DNA of 64,000 nt from contig JAWHQI010000013.1 in assembly GCA_033032865.1 (NCBI GenBank), forward strand, positions 7,192,001 to 7,256,000, written 5' to 3'. The first letter of the stretch is position 1. The number at the start of each line of letters is the position of its first letter. A program made the position numbers and the translations under genes. The notes beneath the pieces were generated by a model. The model did not search any database. It was not told where the DNA came from and saw nothing but the letters and a program-made list of their open reading frames with translations. Below are positions 42,963 to 55,411 of the stretch, one piece after another. This stretch comes from Dactylorhiza incarnata (taxonomy: Eukaryota; Streptophyta; Magnoliopsida; Asparagales; Orchidaceae).

Positions 42963-43354
42963 GCCGTCTGAAAGGTGGCAAATAGTGATGTCAGTGTCCG
43001 TCCTAGGTTGGTCTCAGTAAAAGGGACTGCAGCTGGAGAGGGAGGGATCGGTGGTGGAGTAGTAGGATGGTACTGGTCCCTAGAGGATGACCTTCTGTTA
43101 CTGGACTCCGGTATCTGGATAATTAACATACGAACATCAGTACTTGCAAAAGTAAGGGAATTTGCAAAAACTGACTGAAATGGAAGCGGAATGTGTGTGG
43201 GTGTACTACTGTGTAGTCTAGATCCTTAAACTTTTAACCTACCGGACCACCCGGCTTCCGCTGCGTGGTTCATCATGAACCAAGAAACAAAACTTGTGAA
43301 GGGAGGATCTAAAGACTGCCCCATGTGGTCGGATCGTGATCGCTCTGATCCATT
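42963..43354 (-). other. Gypsy leader and start of gag, displaced by Sire-C
   Basis: Continuation of the gag region at 32150-32746 across the Sire-C insertion. On the minus strand a degenerate primer site, TGGATCAGAGCG (43341-43352), lies two bases from the Tek-B LTR. A Pro-rich short frame (43129-42935) may be the start of Gag, but it is out of phase with the downstream gag core. Confidence 0.55.
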
Positions 43355-44673
43355 TGTAAGACCCCCCCCCCCCCTAAAAAAAACTGAACCCAGGTCGGGG
43401 GAAGGGGATCTTACTGCCCAAGGTAGGACACTTAGCGCTACCCGAGTGGCAACTGCCCACTCTCTCAAGCACTGAGTGGTCGCCTTGTCAGGCACAAGAA
43501 TCATCACATCACATCAGAGTCACAATGCAGAAGCAGAAGTAATGAAGTCTAATAAGGCAACGGATATATATAAGAAAAAGGTCATAGCCTACTGTTTACA
43601 TGAACGGCCCCGAGGGATACAAGTAACTACTATAACATAAACACTCCTTATTTAGCCATATACTCTAGGACTCACGCCACAGAAGATAGGGGTGAGGCTG
43701 GAGTATCCGATCGGGCAATCTCGAAGGCTGGTAAGTCATCTAGCGGTGCGGGGGCTTCGCGCTGTCCCATCTCCTGTGAATGGTCATAAGAATAACCATT
43801 AGTCACAGAGCTAAGTGCAAAACACATTCCCTCCCCGGATCTGTATCCTGGGGGCGGGCTTAAGCACTAAAAGTCGATAGCCAAAGCAAGAAGGGTTAGC
43901 AACATGTATATATCGGGATTCTTATTCAAACTAACAGTTATTAATTGGGAGATGCGTAGTTTATAACTACGGTGATATTAATAATTACATATTGCCCACA
44001 TACACACAGTAGGTGTTCAAACCAGTACACCAAACCCCGTGTCGACACAGTTCAGACCGCTTTCCTTTTAGCAGGGCAGCGAACCCCATAGGCCTCACCG
44101 ATGTGCCTGTCGGTGATAGTGGCCAGTCCTGGGTATTGTATCACCCAGGCCCTCTCATACAACTTAGTGTAATACTTGGGTGTGAGTGACATCCGGCGAT
44201 TCCGAGATTTATGCCGACCAGTGGAGGCAAATCAACGGGTTCGAAGTGGTGATAACCCGCGGTGCACATCTCCCTGTCGCCATGAGTCGTCAACCCTACC
44301 GCAATGGTACGAATGGTCTGCGGGCATGACCGACCCGCCACTTTTACAGCAAGTAGTTCACAAACATTTTAAAGGAAGGAACAACTACTTTAGGTCCGCC
44401 ACAGATTTCTTGACTCTACCGGTTACCCAACTTTTGGTCAGGAGACGCAACGGACGTGGGGGAACATTATTTGGGGCTAACTCTGGATGAGATACTCAAC
44501 TCGCGGTTATCCCCAACTAAGGCCTCATCAGCAGGAAAACAGTATGCTAGAGCTAAACCTGGGTTAGCACCATGGGTATAAGCATGATAATTATGGTGCA
44601 AAATAAACTGCGGTGCTGAGTAATAAAGCATTTTACAAAAAGGAAGGCCGAAAGCAAGGGGCCAGAATAACTG

Positions 44674-45115
44674 GACCAGTACGAGACTGGATTAGCGAAT
44701 AATAAGTAGTTGACCAATGCAAGACTGGAATATCAAACAGGATAAACAAAACAGTAACTAACTGACTAGTGCGAAACTGGAGTATTGAAAAGAATAGACA
44801 GAAAGCAGTAAATACCTGACCAGTGCGAAACTGGAGTATTGGAAAGAATAGACATAAAGCAGTAAATAGCTGACCAGTGTGAAACTGGAGTATTGGAAAG
44901 AAAAGACAGAAAGCAGTAAATAGCTGACCAGTGTGAAACTGAAGTATTGAAAAGAATAGACAGAAATCAGTAAATAGCTGACCAGTGCGAAACTGAAGTA
45001 TTGGAAAGAATAGACATAAAGTAGTAAATAGCTGATCAGTGCGAAACTGGAGTATTGAAAAGAATAGACAGAATGCAGTAAATACGGGACCAGTACAAGA
45101 CTGGGGTACATGAAT
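44674..45115 (-). repeat. 54-bp tandem repeats in Tek-B
   Basis: About eight units starting GACCAGTGCGAAACTGGAGT; spacing is exactly 54 bp between 44764, 44818, 44872, 44926, 44980, 45034 and 45088, shorter in the first two. CCAGT...ACTGG makes each unit a hairpin. Since 54 is divisible by three, long open frames run through it on the minus strand, but their Phe/Leu-rich repeat product is most likely an accident. Confidence 0.85.
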
Positions 45116-46849
45116 AAATAAACAGGTTAGTAGTCCAATCACTCCATAATCAGGAGGCTTCAGTTCCATCTCCATTCTTTGGAGGACAGTTCTGTTCTTT
45201 CTCCGTTCATAGGAGTTTCTTCTCAATTCCGTCTATCATAGTTATAGTCTGCGAATTTTCTTAAACGCAGCTCAATGATTTCATAAAACTCCACATCATT
45301 GTGAGCTTTGAGTTTACGCCTTTATTGATCGAGTTGTTGTTTATTTATAATGTCGTCCCGCGATTACGACCCGATTGTAGGTTACGATGCCTTATTGTTT
45401 TCTTGAAATAATTGACAGGCCTGCCGTTTATCTCCAAATGATCCACATATTTTAGAGTATATTCCCAGTAATGTGTTAGGAGCCCGCAAATTATTTCCAT
45501 ATTTTTCGGCCTATTTTGGGGGTTTATTTTGTCCGAGGAAAACCTATTTATGCTCATAAAATTATCAAAACACTTTGTAAAAATCCCAAACTTTGATAGT
45601 ACCTCTATGAGGCCCTAAAATTGAGTCTGTATTTTTTTATGAATTTTCTAAAGTTATTTGGGCATTTAATTCCTTCATTTGAAGCTTGCAAAGGCCTTTA
45701 TAAATTGTAAAACACACCCAAAAATTCCCAAAAATTTACTGGAGTTAGACCTTTGAATGAGGACCATTTTTCATGTTCAACACTTTTTCCCTAGGAGCCT
45801 AGATTTTTCTTAAAAAAATCAGGATGTGTATAGGAGAGTGGGGTGCAGATAGAGAGATCCAGGGGAGGAGATGAGGCCGGACAGCGCGCCGTCCTCTGGT
45901 CCCCACAGCGGATCTACAGTCGACCCGCTATGGGGGTGCACAATTTCATGCAGGGGCGGGAAACGATTAAACAGGGGCCGTCCGATCTCATCATGGAGAT
46001 CGGATGGTCCACATCTCTTGACGGGGAAGTGGAAGGTGGCAGCCACTGCCACCGCCGGGAAGCGGCCGCCCGACATCGGCGCCTCCCCCGGTCGACTCGC
46101 TAGGGGCCAGCAATCAATCCGGCGGTTGTCCGGCGGCCTGGCGCCACCAGCCACCGTCAAATTTAGGGAGGAGGAGGGGCGGTGGCGCGGCCTGCATGGG
46201 CCATGCTGTCCGATGCCGCGCCACCCCTCCCTCGGGGTGGGCCTCCCTCTGCCCCCGGCTGGGTCTCTGGGGTTGGGGATTATCTCTGGTGGTGGTCTGA
46301 CAGCCAGGCGCCGCCGGCTACCGCCGGAGATGGCCGCTGAAACAGTACAGGAAAATCAAACAGAGAGATGAGCTTACGGGCACCGCCGGAGGCGCGTTCT
46401 CCAGCGGCCCTGCTGCCTCCCTTCGTCGGGGTGAGGGTCCCTGAGTGGGGCCCTGCTCCCCCAGCACCATCACTGGCACTGGGGTGAGACCCTTGCGCCC
46501 GAGCCCCCACCCGAGCCTGGGCATGGCTCGGGTGGTGCTGGCGGTGCTCCAGCGATGGGATGTGGCGCGCATGGTGTTGGGGGAGTGGGAAGGAGGAGGG
46601 GAAGGCTGTCCACCTGATGGAGGGGGGCTCGGGAGGTGGTGGGCAGAGAAGCCATTGGTGTGGCGGCGGCGGTGGCTTGGGGAGGGCTCTCCAGCGAGGT
46701 GGGGTTCAGGTAGGAGTGAGGCTGGCTGGAGGGAGGGGGTGTGAGCTCAGAGGGGAGGGGGTGTCCCTTTTATAGGGAGTGAGGGGGGTTCTCCCTCCCA
46801 TTCTCTCTATGTGGGACTGAAGGGAGGGAGGGTGGGGGAAGATATTTCT

Positions 46850-47430
46850 TCTTTGGTTATACGATACTCAAAATGGTCATTTTCACCAAATGACCTCGGA
46901 TTGACGTGCAACAAATTCTTTTGCGCTCGTATTGGTTATACGAGTCTAACGGAACTGACAGAAGTCAATTTGGAGTACGTTTAGTCACCGTAAACCAACG
47001 ACTTAGTTGTGACGCACAACGATACTCAAAATGGTCATTTTCTTCAAACGACCTCAGATTGGAATGGAACGAGTTCCATTACACTCGTATTGATTAAAGT
47101 CTAAGGGAACTGACGGAAGTCAATTTGGAGTACGTTTGGTCACCGTACCCCAACGACTTAGTTGTGACGCACAATGATACTCAAAACGGTTATTTTCTCC
47201 AAACGACCTCGGATTGATGTGCAACAAATTCCGTTGTGCTCATATTGGTTATATGAGTCTAACGGAACTGACCGAACTCAATTTGGAGTACGTTTGGTCA
47301 CCGTACCCCCAACGACTTCATTATGACTCACAACGATACTCAAAATGGTAATTTTCTCCAAACGACCTCGGATTGGAACGGAACGTGTTGTATTACGCTC
47401 GTATTGATTACACGAATCTAACATAACTGA
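46850..47430 (-). repeat. 157-bp alternating repeats in U3 of Tek-B
   Basis: Four monomers (GACCTCGGATT at about 46892, 47050, 47205, 47364). Two types alternate: type A with GTGCAACAAATTC and type B with GGAACG.GTTCCATTA. Each carries a hairpin around CTCGTAT/ATACGAG. The array ends about 75 bases before the TATA box. Confidence 0.85.
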
Positions 47431-47569
47431 TGGAAGTCACTTTGGAGTTTCCTAGCACAATATCCCATAATCGGGTCACTTTCTACCTTTTGGGGTTACT
47501 TTTTATTGGGTCCACTAGGGTCTAGTGACCCAATAAAAGTCGGGATGTTACAATCCAATAAAATTAAAA

Positions 47570-50500
47570 GGATTTTCGTCCTAAAAAATTGCCTAAGGTA
47601 GGGGGGTTGTGTGACATACCTGCGGGAAGAGTGCCCGATATCTTTTTCGAACAAGTGTCTCTGTCTCCCATGTAAATTCCTCGCGTCCGCAGTTTGACCA
47701 TAGGATTTTGACCACTGAGATAGTTTTGTTTCATAGTTCCTTGACCTTGGAATCCACTATCTTCACTGGTTCGAGCTGAATGGATCGGTCCGATTGTATT
47801 GATGTTGGGGGTGCAGAAAGATGTTGATCTGGTTGGCGAAGAACACGTCTTAGTGATGAAACGTAAAAAAACGTCGTGAAGGTTTCCCAACTCAGCTGGC
47901 AAGGCTAATCTATATGTAACATGGCCAATTCTTTCTATGTCTTGATATGGTCCTAGGTAGTGAGGATCTAGTTTTTTCCGCCTCTTTATCCGGGAGATCC
48001 CGTGCATCAGTTTAATCCTTAGGAATACCGTATCCCCTATGTTGAATTCCACTGGTCGATGGCGTGCGTCATAGTATTTTGCTTGGCGGCTCTGTGCTTC
48101 TAACATTCGGTCTCAAATTAATCTTATTGCTGTCGTGGTGTCATTTATGTAGGTGACCCCTAAAGATTCTGGGTCCTCATCCTGTGTCCATGATAGCGGT
48201 GTTCGGCAGCGTATTCGATAGAGAGACTCGTATGGTGTCATCTTGATACTCGCCTGGAAGCTGTTATTGTATGAGAAGTCCAGCAAGGGCAGCACCTTCT
48301 CCCACGGTTCGATGTGTTCTACTATGCATAGTCGGAGGAGGTCTTCCATCGTCCGATTTGTTCTCTCCGTTTGCCCGTCTGTTTGAGGATGGAAAGCGGT
48401 GCTGAAAGCCAACTTGGTTCCCAAATACGCTTGGGCTCTTCTCCATTCCTTCGAAGTAAAGCATCCGTCGCGGTCAGACACGATCGATTTGGGTACCCCA
48501 TGGAATCAGACTACTTGCTCTATAAAAAGTCAGGCTAGGATGTCGACATTGTTGCCTTGTCGGTTCAGGTTGAAGCGATCCACCTTTGTGAGGCGATCCA
48601 CCACGACCCATATTGAGTCATTCCCTACACGAGATCGGGGTAGGCCATGGACAAAATCCATGGAGATATCCTCAAACTTCCATTCTGGTATGGGTAGAGG
48701 CTGTAGTAGGCCTCCTGGACTACGACATTCCGCCTTGACCATTTGACAGGTCTGGCAGTGTTCCACATAATTGGTGACGTCCCTTTTCATACCTGGCCAG
48801 TACAGTGTTCTTCATAAATCTGCATACATTTTTACCACTCCTGGGTGAATAGAGTACTTCGATTGGTGTGCTTCACGAAGTATTTCTTCTCGGATCCCTT
48901 TGGTGGAAGGGATGAATATGCGGTGTTTGTATTGTAGAATACCATCATATAAGTTGTAGGCCTCTTGAGCGTCGTGCTGCAGGGTCTGGATGATTGGAGC
49001 TGCTTCTAGGTCAACCTTTTGTGCTTCTCGTATTCTGTCTCTAATATCATATTATATCTTCATCCAATATAGCTGGGCTTGGTAGTCTATAGGGTTTCTA
49101 TGGGTGATAAGGGTGATGTCTAAGTCTGCCAAGGACTTGATTAACTCCCCTGGTATCAGTTCTAGCCAACTTCCGATCATAGAGGGTTGTCGACTCAAGG
49201 CATCTGCAACCTTGTTGGATTTGTTGGGATGGTATTGGAGGGCGAAGTCATAATCGCACAGAAACTCTAACCACCGGCGTTGTCGGAGGTTCAGCTCCTT
49301 TTGGGTAAAGATGTACTTGAGGCTTTTGTGGTCGGAGAAGATCTCGCATCTTATTTCGTATAGATAATGCCTCCAGACTTTTAACGTGTATACCACTGCA
49401 CCCAATTCCAGGTCATGGGTTGCGTAGTTTAGCTCGTGAGGCTTTAACTGTCGTGATGCGTAAGCGAATACTCTGCCATGCTGCATTAGTACAGCTCCTA
49501 ACCCTCTCAGTGATGCGTCAGTGTAGATTTGGAAGCCCTCGGTGCCTAAGGGGAAGGTAAGTATTGGAGCAGAGGTTAAGCGATTCTTTAATTCTACGAA
49601 CGGTGCCTCACATTGGGTGTCCACTGGAACACTGTATCCTTTTTAGTGAGGGTGGTTAGGGGTAAGGTGATCTTGGAAAAACCATCAACGAACTTACGGT
49701 AGTATCCGGCGAGACCAAGGAAACTTCTGATATCTACCGCTGACTTAAGTGGTGGCCAATTCCGTACCGCTTGTACTTTGGCTTGATCCACTGCTACCTC
49801 GTTCTTGTTGATCGTGAACCCGTGGAACCCGACTTCCTCCATCCAGAACTCGCACTTGCTGAATTTTGCGAAGAGGGAGTGTTCTCGTAATTTGAGTTGT
49901 ACCATTTGGAGATGCCTAGAATGGTCGGTCTTGCTCCATGAGTAGATGAGCATATCGTCTATGAAGACGATCACAAAGTGGTCCAAGAATGGTTCAAACA
50001 CCTTATTCATTAGGGCCATGAAGGCTGATGGGGCGTTGGTTAGTCCAAATGACATCACCATAAACTCGTAGAGTCCATAGCGGGAGCTAAAATATGTTTT
50101 GGGGATGTCCTCCTCTCGTACCCAAAGCTGGTAATAGCCAGACCTCAAATCCATTTTGGAGAAAATGTACGCGCCTTGTAGTTGATCAAATAACTCGTCT
50201 ATCGTAAGTAGAGGGTAGGTATTTCGTATGGTAAGTTTATTTAGTTCCCTGTAGTCGATGCACAGACGTAGTGATCTATCCTTCTTCTTGATGAATAATA
50301 TAGGGGCTCCCCAGGGCGAGGTACTCGGACGAATGAAACCTGCATCAATTAGCTCCTATAGCTGTATTTTAAGCTTGGCTAGTTCCTTTGGGGCCATCCG
50401 GTAGGGTGCTCGGGACACTGGTCGAGCTTCGTGTGCAAGTTCAATCTGGAAGTCCACTTCTCGCTGCGGGGGCAACCCGGGAAGGGATTCGGGAAAGATG

Positions 50501-50949
50501 TCTGGAAAGTCTCGGACTATGAGCAGCTTGGTGAGTACTTGCATTTTTCCTTCTATTTCGAAGTAGATCAAGTACAATTCATCCTTTCATCGGACCGATT
50601 TGACAGTTTGTGCGGACGTTAGAATGATGCGGGTGACAGATGGTATACCTGCCAGAGTGATAGACTGCCCATTTGGGTTCTGGAGGTTGATTTCTCGGGC
50701 CGAGCAACTGATTTGGGCATTTTGCTCGGCCAACCAGTCCATTCCTAGGATGATGTCGAACCCAGTTATTGCTAGAATAGTTGCGAAGATTTCGAACTCC
50801 TTATTTCCCTGCATTGCCTGGAATGAGCACTTTTCTGTGGATATCATGTCTGACTCGTCCGAGAGTCATATTCGTATTGACATTGCAGACGATCGAATGA
50901 TGTTCTCTTTATTTGCGATGAAATCCCGGGAGACGAAGGAATGGGTGGT

Positions 50950-50950
<1 letters not shown>
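47570..50950 (-). pseudogene. pol: Tekay/Del chromovirus pol: protease, RT, RNase H, integrase, chromodomain; many frameshifts
   Basis: Order on the minus strand: protease end (FDIILGMDWLAEQNAQISC, near 50760). RT: DFPDIFPESLPGLPP (50495), [12 protein letters not shown] region, [20 protein letters not shown], catalytic FIDDMLIYS (~49965). RNase [36 protein letters not shown] (~49330). Integrase: CQTCQMVKAE (48750), [23 protein letters not shown] (48481), [14 protein letters not shown]. The C-terminal GDTVFLRIKL...HYLGPY part is followed, after a frame change, by a chromodomain (VVKILWSNCGREEFTWETE, ~47700-47640). At least five frame breaks. Gag and the protease start are missing at 50950. Confidence 0.85.

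Positions 50951-50980
<30 letters not shown>
50951..50980. repeat. 30-C homopolymer at a pol/LTR junction
   Basis: Exactly 30 C. Left of it is protease-region sequence; right of it is the middle of an LTR. It marks a deletion or rearrangement junction, or an assembly join. Confidence 0.85.
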
Positions 50981-50981
<1 letters not shown>

Positions 50982-52229
50982 TCCACTAACTTGAAGTGGG
51001 CTGGCCACTTAAGGTTTAGGGTAGCCTCCATGGTGGCTGCTCTCCCTTAGGAAAAATTCCAAAAAATAGAGTTTGGGGGGGGGGGAGGATTTGACCAAGG
51101 TCAACCCTAGGGTGGGTCCCTCATGTGGGTCAAGTCCCAAGGGATCCAACTTGTTGGGTTAAGGGTTAACATAAGGATGTCAAATCGATATGGGGTGTGT
51201 GCACACTTTTTGGTGTGACATAAAGCTTGACTTGACTGTGGTTTGACTTCCTGACGCCAGAATTGGTTACAACGAGCTCCATTGGTTTGGTTTTGACTTT
51301 AGGAGTCCATTGAGACTTACTGAAGTTGATTTCGAGTTCGTATGCTTAGTATTTCGAAAACTATGTCGCGGCGGCCTACAAAACCTAAAATAGGCATATT
51401 CCTCGTATGACCTCGGATTGAAGTGCAACGAATTCCGTTGCGCTCGTATTGGATATACGAGTCTAACGGAACAGACAGAAGTCAATTTGGAGTGTGTTTG
51501 GTCACAGTACCCCAACGAGTTAGTTGTGGCGCACAACGATACACAAAACGGTAATTTTCTCCAAACGACCTCAGATTGATGTGCAACGAATTTTGTTGCT
51601 CTCATATTGGTTATACAAGTCTAATGGAACTGACAGAAGTCAATTTGAAGTACGTTTGGTCATTGTACCCCAATGACTTAGTTGTGACGCACAACGATAC
51701 TCAAAATGGTCGTTTTCTTCAAACGACCTCGGATTGGAACGGAATAAGTTCCATTATACTCGTATTGATTACACGAGTCTAACGAAACTGACAGAAGTCA
51801 ATTTAGAGTACATTTGGTCACCGTACCCCCAACGACTTAGTTGTAACGCACAACGATACTCAAAACGATCATTTTCTCCAAACGACCTCAGATTGATGTG
51901 CAACAAATTCCGTTGCGCTCGTATTGGTTATACGAGTCTAACGGAACTGACAGAAGTCAATTTGGAGTACGTTTGGTCACCGTACCCAATGACTTAGTTG
52001 TGACGCACAATGATACTCAAAATGGTCGTTTTCTCCAAACGACCTCAGATTGGAATGAAACGAGTTCCATTACACTCGTATTGATTACACGAGTCTAACG
52101 AAACTGACGGAAGTCACTTTGGAGTTTCCTAGCACAATATCCCCTAATCTGGTCACTTTCTACCTTTTGGGGTTACTTTTTATTGGGTCCACTAGGGTCT
52201 AGTGACCCTATAAAAGTCGAGATGTTACA
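50981..52229 (-). repeat. Tek-C: truncated Tekay/Del LTR (U3 part)
   Basis: It ends GATGTTACA at 52229 and matches Tek-B closely in the last ~100 bases and in the repeats. Five 157-bp monomers (about 51412, 51568, 51727, 51886, 52041) run in the order A-A-B-A-B. The R-U5 part, primer site and gag are missing. It would be the 5' LTR of the pol at 47570-50950. Confidence 0.78.
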
Positions 52230-53410
52230 GAAGACCTCTTCAAGTGAAGAAGGCTTGTGTGGTGGTGGCGGAGCGAATCCGGGAGGATTCACTTATGGTG
52301 GGCGTTGAGAATTATTCGGGTTGTTCCATGAGAAATTAGGGTGGTTCCTTAAACCCGGATTATAACTATTATTTAACGGAAGATTATTATTCGGGTTATT
52401 AGGAGGACGATAGAAGTTCCCCATATAGTCTACTAGCTCTTGAATAAAATTATTATTATTAAAATTATTATTATTATTAGCCCAATTAGTGGCGGAGGAA
52501 GCAGACTTCTCTGAAACTTGCTTAATAAGCCATCTACTTGATGTGTTTGGTTAGTGGTGGCCTCGACTTCAAAAAGTCTGGTCGGCTTATTAGGGCGCGA
52601 CCGTCGCGCATTCCACTGATACGCATTCATGGCCATCTCCTCGAAAATCTCTTGAGCGGCCTCTAGGGTTTTGTTATTAAGAGTTCCCCCAGCTGTCGCA
52701 TCAATCATTTGCCTTCGTTGGAGATTCAAACCATTGTTGAATGTTTGAACTTGTTGCCACAACGGGAGGGCATGATGAGGACATCTCCGCAATAATTCCT
52801 TGAAGCGCTCCCATGTGTCGTAGAGAAACTCCGAGTCTATTTGCGTAAACGAGAGAATGTCTGTACGTAATTTACTGGACTTTGCCGGAGGAAAATATTT
52901 CGTTAAGAATTTCTCCATCATTTCGGCCCATGTAGTGATGGAACCTCTTGGAAGAGAATCCAACCACAGCTTGGCCTTAGTCCGCAAAGAAAAAGGAAAT
53001 AAACGCAAACAAATGGCGTCATCGGTGAAACCATCTATTTTAAACGTATTGCAGATTTCCAAAAAAATTAATAGATGTAAATTAGGATCTTCATCCGGTA
53101 AGCCATCGAAAACAACGGTTTTCTCTACCATCTGAATGATACTCGTTTTAATTTCAAAATTATTATACGTCACCACTTGGCAAATAATACTAGATTGTGT
53201 TCCCTCCCAATTTGGCCTCGCATAATAGGATATGGTCCGTAGCGGGGCGTCGTGTTGTTCGGGATCTTCCATTATACCTTCGTTAGTTTCTCCTATTGAC
53301 TCTTCTCGAATTATTGATAGATCATTAAAATGGAGACGTCGTCGTATGGTGCGCTCGATTTTCGGATCAAAACACAATTCAAGATTAATTGAAGAGTTTC
53401 CTCGGGTCAT
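52230..53410 (-). pseudogene. gag: Ath-2 gag, 5' part
   Basis: Minus strand from 53410: MTRGNSSINLELCFDPKIER, then the Athila core (TSIIQMVEKTVVFDGLPDED, FLEICNTFKIDGFTDDAICL, LYDTWERFKELLRRCPHHAL), clearly homologous to Ath-1 Gag. The main frame runs to 52433; a broken, Asn-rich continuation similar to Ath-1 (NPNNSL-type) can be followed to 52230, where Tek-C begins. Nothing of pol remains. Confidence 0.85.
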
Positions 53411-53755
53411 AAACTAAAAAAAAGAGGCGAAATGAATAAAAAGGTGACGAAAGAAAAATTAAAATTATTATAATAATATTATTATTATATTTTAATTATA
53501 TATATTTTTTTTTTTCAAAAAGCGGGTTAAGTTAGTCCCGGACTTCCCGAGGTCTACCCTGTGAAGGGTTCGCATCGGTACTAGGAGATATGCTGAGGTG
53601 ACATCCCAAATCTCTTTTTCCGAGAATTTAAATTACGCCTTTTATGATTTTTAAAAATTTTAAGAGAAGGGGGAGAAGAAAGAGCACGATAAAATTAATA
53701 GATATTTCTTTTTCGAAATATCAACCTCCAATCCCCGGCAACGACGCCAAAAACT
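53411..53755 (-). other. Ath-2 leader and tRNA-Asp primer site
   Basis: On the minus strand TGGCGTCGTTGCCGGGGA (53732-53749) is the primer site, one base different from Ath-1. Near 53530-53620 is the conserved twin-hairpin block, with stem CTCGG/CCGGG around the same GAAGT loop. 53460-53512 is an AT-rich run of ATT/TAA repeats. Confidence 0.8.
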
Positions 53756-55411
53756 TGATGAAGCTGAAACTATATCCGCAAACGATAGCGGCAAGTGTAC
53801 TGCATCGAAAGTAGTATAGGTTTATAAAAACCAAGGTTGTATTAGACTCGGGCGGTTGAATACTCTTACTTCAAGAAAATCTCTATTATTTTATCAATAG
53901 AATTTCGGATTGGTTTTTGCACTAAAGAGAGAAGAATTAAAATGAAGATTAAAACAATAATTTGGACGATTAGCACTCGGTCTTGAATCACTGTAGAATA
54001 AAGATAACAAGAATAAATTAAGACTCTAATTCTCTTCCAAAGAACTGCTTAGACCGTGGAGGTTTCCATATTCTGAGCGCACCTTGGGTCGAGGATACGC
54101 CCAGCTGAGTTTAGGTAGATCAATCGAGCTTTCGCTCTAGAATCAAAACCCCTAAAACTCGCTTTACCGAGGTGAACCGCTCTATTGGATTTGACTCCAT
54201 TCCGGGAGATTTATGTCATCCTCTCTCGAGGGTTGCATGCAACTCTCTTTATCCTTGAATGATCGATTCGCCTTATGAGCTAGTTTGGCTAACTAAAGAA
54301 CAAAAACAAGAACGAGAATCATATATTGATAATATGATCTCATTATGTTAAAATCAATGATAAATCGTAAGTATTCTAAGGAGGGAAAAAGAGAAACTAA
54401 ATTCGATTCATGAAGTTTATTATTCCTTCGATCATCTCGACCGAGTACTAATGGAGATTTAGCTACTCATGGAGATGGAGGAATCGACAAAAATGAAGGA
54501 GTTCATGATGCAATGAAGAAAGATGAAAAAGAATAACAACTAATTTTTATTAAGCCTTTCAAAAGGAATTACAACCTAAGGAATTTGGATTACAAACTAT
54601 TGAAATGAAAGTTACACTTACAAAAGAAAAGAACACGAATTGAAACTTACAATTGCACTAGAAAGAGAAATACAAGAAATGTTTAAAACATGAAAACAAA
54701 GCAAGAAAAGAAGACTTGAGCCTCCAAAATTCGTCCCCTTGAGTTGTAGAGGAGCTGTCTTTAAATAAGCTTAAATTTGAGGTTACACGCCCTTGGTCGT
54801 GCCCATGACCAAGGGCGTGTAAGGGGTGTGATTGATGCTGGTGCGGGATGGACGCCTTCTGGCTTCAATACGGGCGTTACGTGCGCGTCACGCCTTAGGT
54901 CACGCCTGTGACCATGGACGTGTAATCTTTAAATCTGGCTGTTGGCGGGAAGCTTCGGCGGGAAGGAGCGCGGGATAGTTCACGCTCGTGACTGGATGTC
55001 ACGCCCACAGTCACGCCAGTGACCTGGGGCGTGTAATTTTAATTGATGTGGCGGGCTGATTCTGGCTGCGGGAGGTGGGTCATGGTCGTGACCTGGGTCA
55101 CTCCCTTGGTCACGCCCATGACCTGGGGCGTGAAATTGGCGAATCTTCACGGAATGTCCCAGGGTTGGCGGTAGCGGGCCTGGAATACATCTTAGGCTGT
55201 CACGCCCTTGGTCACACTCGTGACCTTGGGCGTGTACTTGCAAATTTAGCTACAAGTGTCCAGAAAACCTGAAAATATAATATAAACTTAAGTTAGTTCA
55301 TGAAATAAAAAAAGGAACGATTTACATGATATAATGCATATAAATTATATAATTTCAAATTAAAAATATATTAAAACTATACTAAAAGATGAGTATATAA
55401 AATACTCATCA
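53756..55411 (-). repeat. 5' LTR of Ath-2
   Basis: 1656 bp, TGATGAAG...ACTCATCA on the plus strand. The U3 palindrome array built on GTCACGCC(C/A)(G/T)TGACC is at 54783-55235. A TATTTAA box (minus, near 54771) follows within ~15 bases. The Athila end block occurs near 53860. Right flank ATCCT (55412-55416) could be a TSD, but the other end is lost. Confidence 0.85.

Larger units (their letters stand above)
43355..47552 (-). repeat. Tek-B: complete Tekay/Del-type LTR
   Basis: 4198 bp, TGTAAGACC...GATGTTACA on the plus strand. A primer site lies on its left and the end of pol on its right, so it acts as the 5' LTR of one internal region and the 3' LTR of another. TATA box on minus at 46767-46774. 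U3 holds 157-bp repeats (46850-47430). The transcribed part has 54-bp repeats (44674-45115). A ~14-C run lies at 43362-43374. The open frames in 45840-46780 are GC-rich leader without any protein motif. Confidence 0.78.

Noticed and set aside
44633..45226. 197-residue Phe/Leu-rich membrane-like protein on the minus strand
   Set aside because: It is the translation of the 54-bp repeats, open in two frames at once, with no conserved start.
45819..46775. Several Gly/Arg/Pro-rich frames in Tek-B
   Set aside because: Compositional frames on both strands in the LTR leader, with no conservation signal visible.
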